A stretch of DNA of 64,000 nucleotides, taken from NCBI GenBank assembly GCA_022747635.1, contig JAKTNV010000001.1, forward strand, positions 19,835,072 to 19,899,071, given 5' to 3'. The notes under the pieces were generated by a model, which ran no database searches, was not told where the DNA came from, and worked only from the letters and a program-made list of their open reading frames with translations. The stretch comes from Hetaerina americana. Lineage: Eukaryota > Arthropoda > Insecta > Odonata > Calopterygidae. A program made the position numbers and the translations under genes. Below are positions 22,465 to 32,573 of this stretch, piece by piece; positions within the stretch are counted from its first letter, which is position 1; each line of letters begins with the position of its first letter.

Positions 22465-23796
22465 CTACCTTGATCAAAAATTTCCCGGAATTTATTCAGA
22501 AAATTAAAAATACAAGTTTATTCATCTAAATCTATATTGTCCCCTTCAAAGTAATCCCCATCGACTGCAACACACTTATGCCAGCGCTTGATCCAATCCT
22601 CGAAACATTTTTTATATTCGGTTTTCGGTATGTCCATCAGTGCTTCCTGCGATTTTTCCATTACTTCCTCTCGGCTGCTAAAACGCGTTCCCCGTAATGG
22701 TTTTTTAACTCGATTGAACAGAAAGAAGTCACAGGGAGCCAAATCAGGTGAATTCGGTGGCTGTTGGATGGTATTTGTTGCATTTTTCGTCAAAAAATTA
22801 CGAATAATGATAGCACTGTGCGACGGTGCGTTATCATGGTGCAAAATCCACGAGTTTTCTGCCCACATTTCTTGTCTCTTTCGGCGTATTGCTTCACGCA
22901 AACGTCTCATAACGCCCAAATAATACTCTTTGTTTACTGTCTGGCCTTCTGGCAAAAATTCATGATGCACTACACCGTTGTAATCCATGAAAACCGTCAG
23001 CATTGCCTTCTTTTTTGACTGAAAACGACGTGGTTTTTTTGGTCTCGGCTCATTTGGTGAACGCCATTCACTTGCCTGATGTCTGGATTGCGTGTCGTAC
23101 TCATAAACCCACGTCTCGTCTCCAGTAATGATCCTTTTGATGAATGTGGGATCGGATTCAGCCTCGCAAATCATGTCTTTTGCGACGTCAACACGGTCTC
23201 TTTTTTGCATGAAATTGAGGTCTTTTGGAACCAACTTTGCTGCTACACGACGGAAACCCAAATCATTAACCACAATGTCTTGGGCGGATCCATAGGCAAT
23301 GTTCAAGTCCTCCGCTATTTCTCTGATGGTTAATTTGCGGTTATTGACCAACATTTCTTTTACTTTATCAATTTTTTCACCGACTTTCCTTGTCGATGGT
23401 CTGCCACTGCGTTCATCATCTTCGATTGACTCACGACCACTTCTGAACCGCTCGTGCCACTGGTAAACGACGGTTTTTTTTAGAGAATCGTTGCCGAAAC
23501 ACTTTTCCAACATTTCCAACGTCCGTGCGCCACTAAATCCGTTTTTTACGCAAAATTTAATACAAGTTCGTTGTTGCAAATTTAAATCCATTTCTGCAAT
23601 TGTAAAAAATCGCCAACACACACAGAGATAGATGTACTCTTGGCTACGTAACTTTTGCAAATGTCAAGTTATGACACTAAGATTTAAAGGGAATATCAAC
23701 AACAGATGTACCAATTTAACAAAAAAAACAGAACTCAAATCGGAACGATGGGAGCGCCACACGGTGGTTATTCCGGGAACTTTTTGATCGAGGTAG
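22465..23796 (-). mobile_element. Mariner-1, apparently full-length DNA transposon
   Basis: A 1332-bp element flanked by TA on both sides (22463-22464 and 23797-23798), the mariner target duplication. The terminal inverted repeats begin CTACCTTGATCAAAAATTTC (left) and CTACCTCGATCAAAAAGTTC (right, complement) and continue into CCCGGAAT, with two mismatches over about 27 bp. Each end has an internal TGATCA or CGATCA core. The single gene on the minus strand fills most of the element, with short UTRs. The length is typical of mariner (about 1.3 kb). Confidence 0.93.
22518..23591 (-). CDS. Mariner-1 transposase (DD34D), apparently intact
   Basis: The protein cuts and pastes the element by binding its terminal repeats. 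I start it at the Met of MDLNLQQRTCIKFCVKNG (codon 23591-23589), giving 357 residues against a family norm near 345-350; an in-frame upstream extension to 23660 reaches the terminal-repeat side and is unlikely. The N-terminal half has two helix-turn-helix units with a GRPST linker; KLVPKDL stands where WVPHEL is usual. The catalytic triad is GDETW, HHDN and the Asp of SPDLAPCDFFLF, with 34 residues between the second and third Asp. No internal stop or frameshift is seen. It ends IDLDE before TAA. Activity is inference; the two mismatches between the terminal repeats could affect it. Confidence 0.93.
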   Translation of the reverse strand: MDLNLQQRTCIKFCVKNGFSGARTLEMLEKCFGNDSLKKTVVYQWHERFRSGRESIEDDERSGRPSTRKVGEKIDKVKEMLVNNRKLTIREIAEDLNIAYGSAQDIVVNDLGFRRVAAKLVPKDLNFMQKRDRVDVAKDMICEAESDPTFIKRIITGDETWVYEYDTQSRHQASEWRSPNEPRPKKPRRFQSKKKAMLTVFMDYNGVVHHEFLPEGQTVNKEYYLGVMRRLREAIRRKRQEMWAENSWILHHDNAPSHSAIIIRNFLTKNATNTIQQPPNSPDLAPCDFFLFNRVKKPLRGTRFSSREEVMEKSQEALMDIPKTEYKKCFEDWIKRWHKCVAVDGDYFEGDNIDLDE

Positions 23797-23798
23797 TA

Positions 23799-24244
23799 TA
23801 AGAATGTGTAAAAGAAACTTCATTTAATAAACAACATGAAACTCAAAAGAGTGTACACACATTATTTAACATTTCGTCATGAATTGTCTTTTTCAAAAGA
23901 GTTGATTGTGATTTTTTGAGGAAGATAGCTCTTACTATTGAACTGTAAAGCAATGCGTCTGTCCTTTTTTGTATTTTGTGTATGGCATTAATGTTTTGCT
24001 GCCAGAGGCATGAGGAACTTGATAAGAGATGGAGAATTTTTTGGGCATGGTCGGAGGTATAAAAACTTTCTAGGATATAAAACGGAAGGAAATGTCTTTT
24101 TTCGAAAAGAAAGTGGAAGAAGGCCAAAAAGGGAAATCCTAGAGGACATTTAAACATAATGTGTGTCAGGACATATGAAGAATTGAATAGAACAACATTA
24201 ACATTAGAGAATGCCATTTGCTCTGCCTTTAGAAGGCGATGATT
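23799..24244. other. Unannotated stretch between mariner-1 and TA/SINE cluster
   Basis: No gene recognised; the minus-strand frame here runs out of the TA repeat and is not credible. Confidence 0.5.
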
Positions 24245-24338
<94 letters not shown>

Positions 24339-24394
24339 TATATATATACATATATATGCATACATATATATAAACCATGTATATATATATATAT
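24245..24394. repeat. Compound (TG)n/(TA)n microsatellite
   Basis: A short (GT)n run is followed by about 75 bp of TA with scattered interruptions (GTATATATA, TTCATATA, TGCATACATA), then ATATAAACCATG. Translations give Tyr-Ile repeats, which are artefacts. Confidence 0.95.
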
Positions 24395-24513
24395 AAACCA
24401 TAAACACAGTAATCAACCCGATGGTAGAGTGTAGGGTAGGTGATGGTAGAGTTCACTAAGCCCTATAAGGCGTGTGAAATTAACACACAGGGTAGGAAGG
24501 CCAGTTCCTTTCC
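24391..24513 (-). repeat. SINE 3' end, inverted and 5'-truncated
   Basis: This is the reverse complement of the last 120 bp of the SINE at 24618-24890: nearly identical over the stretch ending in CTTCCTACCCTGTGTGTTAA on the minus strand, with a 4-bp indel near its 3' tail (GGGTTGATTACTG against GGGTTACTG). The truncation point lies at GGAAAGGAACTGG. With the full copy it makes a large hairpin with about 118-bp arms. Confidence 0.9.
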
Positions 24514-24518
24514 TATAT

Positions 24519-24572
<54 letters not shown>
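24514..24572. repeat. (TA)n microsatellite inside SINE cluster
   Basis: Alternating TA of about 50 bp lies between the truncated SINE and a solitary SINE tail. Confidence 0.95.
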
Positions 24573-24600
24573 TCGGGTTGATTACTGTGTTTATGTTTTA
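24573..24600 (+). repeat. Solitary SINE 3' tail
   Basis: CGGGTTGATTACTGTGTTTA then TGTTTTATATA repeats the terminal segment of the SINE, with the same extra bases as the inverted copy at 24391. This suggests the two are parts of one rearranged copy, or recombination products through TA DNA. Confidence 0.75.
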
Positions 24601-24617
24601 TATATATAAATATATAT

Positions 24618-24890
24618 GGGTCGCGGTAGTCCAGTGGGTAGAGCGTTGGACTACTGACCGGAGGGTCCCGGGTTCGATTCCCGGGCAAGGCACTCTGGGC
24701 ACCTGCAGCTCCACCCAAACTAAAGTGATTTTTCGGGTGCCAGGTCTTCCTGGGAAACCATAACCGGCACAGGGAAAGGAACTGGCCTTCCTACCCTGTG
24801 TGTTAATTTCACACGCCTTATAGGGCTTAGTGAACTCTACCATCACCTACCCTACACTCTACCATCGGGTTACTGTGTTTATGGTTTATA
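24618..24890 (+). repeat. Best-preserved tRNA-derived SINE
   Basis: The head (24618-24690) has an A-box-like TAGTCCAGTGGG (24627-24638) and a perfect B box GGTTCGATTCC (24671-24681), the internal Pol III promoter. It is not a tRNA gene: the anticodon stem is mispaired and no acceptor stem closes. The body follows (GGCACTCTGGGCACCTGCAG, then AAGTGATTTTTCGGGTGCC, then CTTCCTGGGAAACCATAACC), then a 3' unit ending CGGGTTACTGTGTTTATGGT and (TA)n. No A-tail is present, so it probably used a partner LINE that recognises the specific tail. Confidence 0.9.
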
Positions 24891-24929
24891 TATATATACA
24901 TAGTTTATATATATGTATGCATATATATG

Positions 24930-24981
<52 letters not shown>

Positions 24982-25020
24982 GATATGAATATTATGTATA
25001 TATATGTGTGTATATGTATA
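24885..25020. repeat. TA-rich microsatellite at SINE 3' end
   Basis: Imperfect (TA)n with GTATG and ACATA interruptions, continuous with the SINE tail. Confidence 0.93.
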
Positions 25021-26437
25021 GTAAACATATTTTAGGAAATTAATTTTTTGCCGTAATATAAATTAACAAATACTAATAAAGTAGTTTCAGCAAGTTTCAA
25101 GAAGTTTGGATTTCGTTTTCGTGGATTTACTTTCAAAATAGTGCAATTTTTAAATTATTATATTTTGATGAGATAATATAAAACATAATAAACGGTCGTA
25201 AGCAGAGTAAGCATTTGTATATATGCTTGCTTAAATTTCACTTTTACATGCAAGAGCGGATCGACTAGAGATCGTGGGGCCTCGGCCCAGTAAACGGATT
25301 AAATTTGCCTACCTATGAATTCCATTTCAGTCCAAGCGCGGAAATGGAATCCCCGTGCGCGACCCTGTACGTGACTAGTAGCCCACACGGAAAGGAGGGA
25401 AACAGAGAGAGAGAGAGTCATGCTGAGGCTAGGAGCGGGAGATATCCGTGGGGGAAATACGGGTTACGGGGTCTCGTCCGCATCAGTGAGTGAAACTCCT
25501 CTCGCGTGGAATCGAAGCGCTTTCGTCTGAAATTAGCAAAGCGTTCGGCTGGAGCAAGTGAAATTATCGTTTTTGAAATCCAACGCCCCGCTCTAATCTC
25601 TCCTTTAATCGAGCAGGAGAATTGATCGAAATATTCCAAATCCACGTGCCTAGTGTGAAATCATATTTGGCACTTCCGTTCCAGTTCACATGAGGCAGAT
25701 TCGCACGCAAGGTGAAAACCCATCGTATTAGGAATCCCAAATGTTAGAGTTGAGAGAATACCCACGGGAAAAGATCAGTACGCTCAGCGCCATGAGAGTT
25801 TAGCGTAACGAGAATTGGCTCATGTTCAATACCGAAGTAGAAGTTCGCCAAAAGTTGCCCTGTCACGATCTGGAACGGTTCCTTGAGCTCCCCAATTACT
25901 TATTATCGTGGTTTTTCCTCTAACCAAAGTGAGTGATCAAAATAAAATCGTCGACAGTGAAAATGTAGCCTAAACTGATACTTGTTATTGATTGTAATGC
26001 TTTTCCAAGTGTATCGTGAGCGACAACAATGTAAAATAAGTCCAATATGGTTTCGAAGCGAAACATCAAGAATTAGACGAAGGTTTATCATATTTTTCCA
26101 AAAATTGTTTGGCTATTTTACCAGAAGAATATGGAAATCCTTGGGGAGCTTCAGTGGATCAATAAAGTTTGTTAAATCCCTACCTAAGCTAATGAAGTTA
26201 CAGCCTCTGGCAATGCTTACTTCATTAACGCTAAGGTATAACCAAAAATTTTGATTGTGGGTCAAGAATAAAAATGGTAGAATACGCGATCGTAGGTTCT
26301 TCTTTAAGAGCGTAAAATTTGAACACACAGTTTGCCAGCGGAAGCACACTCATTGCCTGCTGCGATCGTACTATGCGGCGAATCCGAAGTCCGTTGTTAT
26401 TGGTTCAGCTTACTCCACGGTTCAGGCTCCTGATTAA
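25021..26437. other. Unannotated stretch
   Basis: A GC-richer segment with a short (AG)n run lies at about 25250-25500. The open frames 25305-25493, 25418-25645 and 25982-26254 match nothing known. No clear splice pairs. Confidence 0.4.
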
Positions 26438-26602
26438 AGAAACCAGGAACTGCCTCGGAGGTGGATTGGTCAGGGGATGACTCTTGCATGGCTTCCGAGA
26501 CCACAGGGCCTCAATCCGTTCGATATTTTCCTTTGGGACTAATTGGAAGACCTCATTTGTCCAACTGAACTGGTTGATTCTGCGGAATACTTGATGGCTG
26601 CA
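26438..26602 (+). pseudogene. Tc1/mariner-superfamily transposase C-terminal relic
   Basis: One frame reads RRWIGQGMTLAWLPRPQGLN then PFDIFLWD, a stop, then LEDLICPTELVDSAEYLM. This matches the C-terminal segment 'RWIGRGGP..WPPRSPDL.PLDFFLWG..K..VY.TPV.S...L..RI' of DDE transposases related to Tc1/mariner. The SPD of the motif has become PQG; the following Asp is kept. Only the C-terminal part survives, with one stop, so it is dead. It is distinct from the two mariner families here. Superfamily recognised by motif; exact family unknown. Confidence 0.62.
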
Positions 26603-27044
26603 CCGTTGCTTGTTACACTGAAATCAAACTATATTTTTTTCTAATGATTTCAATTCGTTTTCAACCGTAGATGGAAAATTTAAGCAACCCATAGGAAAAA
26701 CTTTGTAAATTGTCTGAATTCAAATTTAAAAAATAAATCATGCATAAATGAAACGCGTTCCATCGAAACTTTGAGAAAACCCGTTGCAATTTATCGATGG
26801 GTACCTTTTACAGAACCACAGTTAAAAAGTCACGAGATCCAAATTTTAATGCATTTAGTATTATCGTCAGGGGAGTCATAATCATATCATAAAGGAATCG
26901 TCAACTCCTTTTTGAGTATGAATATGTCTCTCCCTATTGAATATAAAAGAGCAGATGCTGATTACTTTGAATTCGGATCGTGTGAGATTTTAACTATGAT
27001 TCTGTAAAAGTTTCCCAGCAATTCAAATTTAAAAAAATCAGGCA

Positions 27045-27140
27045 CTAATTTCCAAAGAAACTGCGGGAGATGCCGCAACAGTAACTTTTAACGGAGTCAC
27101 CCGCTAATGTGCATTTCAATGCAACAATTTCAGAGTGTAA
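27045..27140 (-). repeat. Dispersed repeat, second copy
   Basis: Minus-strand counterpart of 21195-21380. The complement of 27055-27125 reads ...GGGTGACTCCGTTAAAAGTT then ACTGTTGCGGCATCTCCCGC. Its frame encodes CKNHSLHSEIVALKC and GDSVKSYC. Confidence 0.5.
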
Positions 27141-27172
27141 AGAATGATTTTTACAATCTGAAACTGTTGCAT
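27119..27172. repeat. Inverted repeat, 23-bp arms
   Basis: ATGCAACAATTTCAGAGTGT... (27119-27141) pairs with 27150-27172 with two mismatches around an 8-nt loop. It overlaps the end of the dispersed repeat, so the hairpin may be one of its structural parts. Confidence 0.8.
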
Positions 27173-27497
27173 TGGAATCGGGCACTATTTTTCTCTCATT
27201 CGAATTTCTAGGGCGCAACTTCGTCGTATCGATGTGCACTCGAACACAGTCGTCGCATTCCGCGGCCACTTTTGTTAGACCTCACTCGTTCTAATCCCTC
27301 TAACTTATCATAATGTTTTGAACTCTACTAACATATTTAACCATTCATAGTAACCGAGAAATTTAATGGCTCCTAAAGATCGAATAAACAGGACCTGTAT
27401 CTCGTAATATTCTTTATTCTTCATTTTATTTTCATCCGTACGATTCAAAATGAAAAATGATATCCGTAGCAAAATTGCTTCGAATGCGTTGAAGTGA

Positions 27498-27600
27498 CTT
27501 CTACATCTACATCATCTACATAATACCCCGCAAGCCGCCGCAAGGGCGTGTGGCGGGGGGTGTTAGGTCACCAACCGTAAAAAGGAAAAATACCACATGC
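27498..27600 (+). repeat. Dispersed repeat with GCAAGCCGCCGCAAGG core
   Basis: CTACATCTACATCATCTACA then TACCCCGCAAGCCGCCGCAA then GGGCGTGTGGCGGGGGGTGT. The GC-rich core and following CACCAAC recur at 28550-28625 inside a composite SINE. An A/C-rich segment continues to about 27790. Confidence 0.6.
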
Positions 27601-28237
27601 AAAAAAACAACACGGGAAACCACACCCACAGCAGCGCACACACTCATGCAAAAATCCCTTCATCCAATACTCATGCAAACACATATACCGCAAAACAACT
27701 AAAAAACTGCACCCCATGATGCAGCACGAAAGCCATCCTACAACACGGAAGCCAGGACACAACAAGCAAGAAATTGAAACACCACATGAAAATGCACCAC
27801 GAATACCATGACTTGCATAAATATCGCATTTTTACGATTAGGAGAAGAAGACTCAATAAAAAATTGGTTTCCCGAATCGACCATCGCCGCTGAGTGGAGT
27901 AGGAGGGGGATTGGGGGGGGTTAGGGGTTGACTTTCCAGATTGAGAGACTTCCTCCCTATGTGGGCTTTCACAGCGGCGCGGTTCTTTCCTTTCCCTCAG
28001 CAATCCGGCTATGGCCGTGATATAATGAAAAAGCAGGCAAATAGAGCAACATTCTCTGAATTTGGCGTTAGACTATCAGTATGGAAGGGAAAATCGTCGA
28101 CCGTCGACATTACGAAGTAAAATCAATGATCTGGAGAATAATAAAATTTAATGTTCAATGTTTTATGATGCATTATGGTCGCCGGTATGACTCTCTTTCA
28201 CCGAAGATTTCCTTTGAATAGTTTAAAGTATTTGAAC

Positions 28238-28240
<3 letters not shown>
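27601..28240. other. A/C-rich low-complexity stretch
   Basis: The AC-rich run to about 27790 gives long cysteine-rich frames on the minus strand (27568-28003), which I regard as composition artefacts. No gene recognised. Confidence 0.45.

Positions 28241-28301
<61 letters not shown>
28241..28301. repeat. (TA)n microsatellite
   Basis: About 60 bp of uninterrupted AT/TA. Confidence 0.98.
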
Positions 28302-28304
<3 letters not shown>

Positions 28305-28422
28305 CAATCTTGATAGGTTAATACTGCCCAGTTTGAAGGACCTATTCCAGTATTTTATAAAATATTTTATACTTATGTTAGTATGCCTGTGTATACTTAT
28401 ATTAGTATGCCTTTTAAATTTT

Positions 28423-28740
28423 AGTAGGCGTGTCTGAATCGAGTGCTTTACTCCTAACTCGAGAGCCCTGGTTCGGCCCCGGTTACTTTCAGCACGTCAC
28501 CTCAGCTTAAATCTAGCTGAATGTTGTTTATCAGTAGCAAATGTGCTTCATCTGCGCCCACACCATGCCCTGCCAGCCGCCGCAAGGGGCTGTGTGGAGG
28601 AGGGTTTCACGGCACCAGCAATACGTGCAGAATTATTAGTTTATACATTTAATAAAACATATGTTAACTCATACGCAAACACACTAATGCACATGCATGC
28701 CCATATACGTACATCATGTAATTATGTGTGTATTTGACCG
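28423..28740 (+). repeat. Composite SINE: tRNA-like head plus GCAAGG module
   Basis: The head at 28423-28480 has a B-box-like GGTTCGGCCCC (28470-28480), then the SINE body CACCTCAGCTTAAATCTAGC. Instead of the usual 3' unit it continues into CTGCCAGCCGCCGCAAGGGG (shared with 27498) and a tail TGTTAACTCATACGCAAACA that is shared with 56925-57110. Two repeat families thus share modules. Confidence 0.6.
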
Positions 28741-28795
28741 ATTAATTACAATTTAGTATTTAAGTCAATTTAAATTGTTTGGGTACGGTAGTCAA

Positions 28796-29045
28796 ATTTT
28801 TTTTAGGTAATTTACCAGTTAAGGTAGGTTTTTGGATGGACACTACTACAAACAAACAGGTAGTCAAATATAACGCTATAAATGTATTTTGGCGCCATTA
28901 TATATTGGGCGTTGCTCTATGTTGGAAGAATACTCAGATGTGTTCTGTGGTCTCTGAAAGCCTTTTAAGTCTTACACTCTCGTCATGAGTCAAGGAGCTC
29001 CCATCGTAATTCCTTCAGCATACCCGTCATTCCCTTACCATCATC
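28796..29045 (-). pseudogene. LINE relic with 3' tail and internal deletion
   Basis: Minus strand: GMTGMLKELRWELL near 29020-28975 resembles 'ELLTGKLNKELRKRL', and the family tail CCATCCAAAAACCTACCTTA lies at 28837-28800. About 400 bp of the intervening C-terminal region present in the 49440 copy is missing. Confidence 0.5.
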
Positions 29046-30195
29046 TCGTAGCAATTTTTAAAAAAACATCCAAATTTTCTTTGAAACTAATTTTCTAACT
29101 ATCTAATTTTATAATTAATGTTTACTCCCATTAATCAATGATCCTTGCCATGTGTGCTCTGAATATAGCCCAACTAAATCTAAGTAGCACCTTACTCTTA
29201 TCTTTTCATTACATTTTCCAACGAAATTAATGTTTTCGATATTTCTAGAGCTTATCGCTGATAATGATTTCTGTACTTAACCGAATTTAATATAACCAAT
29301 GTTAAATTTTTTCATGGGCTTAAATTTGTTGCCATATATATTATAATATTTTCCCACCATTTTGACGTAAAATAGCATTTCTGTGGTTGAAAATGTTTTT
29401 GAAGTTGAAGTTATCGTGAACTCTTCGTTAAATACAATTTTTTTTTGGAAAACTACTGGCCAAACAAGGAGCCCCTCTCCACCATTCCAAAGGTGTAGAT
29501 TTTACAGTCATCGGCTTTAGTATGAGTTTAGATCTACCATCCATCAATTTGATCAAATAAATTTTCTGGATGATTACTCTTGTGTTTTTCGTCAAATGTT
29601 AACTGCCGGGGTTTTAGGTTTTTTTTACTGGTTGACTTTTGTGAGTATTTGTAGATTAAGTGAGCTAAAATATGCTCAAAACACAGATAATCATGCAAGC
29701 AGGCGAAACAAATATGTGTTTCGATTTTCCAAGGCTCGTACCAACGAGGTGATAACAGTAGTTTCATTGCTCCTAACTTTCTTTTGTGGAATATCCACTT
29801 TATCTTTTGTTTATCGTTTGGTACATGCTAATCCAATCTCCGTGTTGCCATGGACTGTTTGGCATTAACTCAGCCATAGGATTATCTTTGTCAATTGTGA
29901 TATGTCTACTCTTTGATCGTACATTTTTTGAATACAAGTATTTTAGTATATAAAACTATCTATATAAATGCTCTTTGCACTCATACATTTAAATGATTGT
30001 GATCTGCTTCAACACCGAAATATTTTTAACATTTGGGTTTTATTAATTGACATGTACAAATTGAACGAATTTGAATCAGAATGGTGCAAAACGGTATATT
30101 CAGCCGACGCAGCTCATTAAAATACTAATGCTACCACTACCGCCGCTTAATGAGGAACGTGAAAAATTTGAATTCCGGTGCACCGAGACGAGTAG
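29046..30195. other. Unannotated stretch
   Basis: The open frame 29596-29868 has two hydrophobic segments but no family resemblance. Nothing else seen. Confidence 0.4.
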
Positions 30196-30223
30196 AAATG
30201 TAACCGACGCGTCGGTTGCATTT
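30196..30223. repeat. 28-bp CpG-containing palindrome
   Basis: AAATGTAACCGACG and its complement CGTCGGTTGCATTT meet at 30209/30210 with a single mismatched pair. The core AACCGACGCGTCGGTT is perfect. It stands out in AT-rich DNA; a dimeric protein binding site is possible. Confidence 0.8.
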
Positions 30224-32538
30224 TCATTTAAATTAAATTTCGCGGTATTTGTATCCATTGCGGTCCACGACCGAAATCGAAATGTCGTTTGCGGTCAGCA
30301 GAAATTATTTTCTCTTAGATGATTTTAATTTTGATCTGCTTACATGAATATATTTCTGTATTTTCTGCGTGGTAATGAATCTATGGAAAATTTAGGTATC
30401 AATATTAGAGCAACTAATAGTTATTCAGCAAATATTTTATTAAATATTCAAGATTTCAAAGCGCTTAAAACTTAGAAATATTCATAGTTTAATGTTTTAC
30501 GGTAATGAAAACTATTTAGTCAGTTAATTTTATTCTTCATTTGTCGTTTCCGTGATGGTAATATATCCGTTTCTCCATAAAACTTTTATAGATTTGTTTA
30601 TAGTTTCTCCTTGTTGTATTCATGCCAACAATGGCTATTGTCATAGCATTTCAGATAAACAAGATGGCGTGTTTCAGAAATGCCGTTTTCTATGCTCGCA
30701 TGTGTTTTTCCACTCCGACTGTGATCGGATGGGGAAAGCGACGAACTTGAACCAGCGTCACGGAATATGAGAACACGGATAAAACTGGAGCGAAAATACA
30801 CATCAAAAAAATGAAGGAGAAAAAAATAAAGCAGAAGAGCGGTGGGAGAAGGAAGACTGAGAGCATGTGTTCCGCGGAGAATAATACCTCAGCGGCCGGG
30901 ATCAGCAGCCCCAACTTTCTCGGATACAAGTCCTCCGGTGATAAACGAACGTAAAAAATGGAAACAAGAATGGTCCGAACGCATAAGCAAAGGTTGTTTA
31001 CGAAGCCGGCACCACTCTCGGCCCATCTGTCTGGAGGTCATGCAGACAGAACTCCGACCACCGCAGACATGACCTCACTTCCTCTCAGCATCACTCCCTT
31101 CTCAATCCCGCGCTCTTTCTCCCTCGTCCTCTCACTTTTTCATTAGATTTCCCGGCCCGTCGATCTCGTGAGAGCACTAGAAAAGCCTCCGCTCCCTCCA
31201 TCTAATGGCTTCGTCCTGGTCGATGCCGCTGTTGCCCAAAGCCAAAACTCTCACGAGGCGCAAGTACTAGTTAAGGCCCAGTGACGGTAGGTCGTTAAAC
31301 CTAGTATGTGAAAATATATATCATTACATGGATATTAAATGGTAGCACTGTTTAGAATATTTCAATATCCTCACGCTAATGCATAAGTATGGTATGAGTT
31401 AAGGTAAATTTGTTAGTGTCTCGCGCACTCAATGTGGTAGTCAGTTGTTCTCGCGCTTCGGATCCGTCATTTATTTGCGCGTGTAGTTGTTTCAGGCGAT
31501 AAATAAATAAGCAAATAAATACATACGTATACATTGTTTTATGCGAAACTTAATAAGGTATTAGATAACTGTCATTAAATGTGAAAATAGTAATTGGGAT
31601 TTATTTGCTAAAGGCTCTACCAAGCAGTAAGTTCATAGAGATAATTATTTTTTCTTCCTTTTTTAGCTGATTTTCTTGCTTCAGGCTAGTTTTTTTGGTG
31701 CTCTTGCCATTTTGTATTAACTCATGATAATATTCACCGTGTGATTTTTTAATAGAAATATCTCCTTGTTAAGAACACCTTCTTGTATGCTCCTTGTCAT
31801 TTTCAAGTCGTTTTAAGTTTGACCAATCCATTTTATAGTGTCTGTTTTCGAATTTCTCCTGTTTTTGTAGAATTCAAGGATATTTTTTTGTGAGCGTCTC
31901 AATGTTCATTCTTTAAATTTAAGAATATACCAATGCTGTTTTCTTTTTTAATCAATCAATAACTTTATGCCATCAATTTAAAACGAAAATGCTCCGAAAG
32001 AGTCAGGAAATACGTGTCAATACTTCATCAAATATAATCCATATCACTTACCACTATTCCTAATAAAAACTTATGTTAAGTGCCTTCAAAATACATGTGT
32101 AAAAATTGCTTTTACTGAAATTTTAAATATTTTTAAGTGAAGTCATTAGATTAGACACTACCCGCCAAGTTATGGAACATTTAGAGCAAATATATATCAG
32201 ATCTTCGAGTTAACAGATCCATAGTGATGGAGTGTTGTATTAACATCGTATTGATTGATAAAATGAAGAAAAATGTGAACACAGAACTAAATGTTACCGT
32301 TTGAGGCTTTATTTAATAGTTTATGTTGATTATAAAAGGGAAATGCACAGGCTTTTTTAGGCTGCAGAATTTTTCTTAATGAAATGCTTATTATATACCA
32401 TGCTGTTGATTGGAAATGTTAGGTTTGATTTTTGGAAAAGGAATGAAATACTGGTTATTACGAGAAAGCTTGTTTGATTTCTATTTATAGTTTTATATAT
32501 TGGCGGCAGCGACCCATATCATGTATCTTCTACACGCA
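30224..32538. other. Unannotated stretch
   Basis: The GC-richer block at 30840-31260 is open in several frames (30842-31146) without family matches. The rest is AT-rich. No splice-bounded exon stood out. Confidence 0.4.
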
Positions 32539-32573
32539 ACTGTATCGCACGGGTAGATCACGTGCGATACAGT
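32539..32573. repeat. Perfect 13-bp inverted repeat
   Basis: ACTGTATCGCACG (32539-32551) and its exact complement (32561-32573) are separated by 9 nt. Confidence 0.85.

Noticed and set aside
22588..23333. Plus-strand frames across mariner-1
   Set aside because: Antisense shadows of the transposase, which has the conserved catalytic motifs on the minus strand.
24618..24690. True tRNA gene
   Set aside because: A and B boxes are good but the anticodon stem is mispaired, no acceptor stem closes, and related copies continue into a common SINE body.
24211..24718. Long open frames coding Tyr-Ile repeats
   Set aside because: Translations of (TA)n microsatellite, same at 44814-45208 and 46273-46689; no real protein.
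27568..28003. Cysteine-rich minus-strand frames that resemble small toxins or metallothioneins
   Set aside because: They arise from an A/C-rich low-complexity segment of a dispersed repeat; no signal peptide/cysteine spacing typical of a known family.
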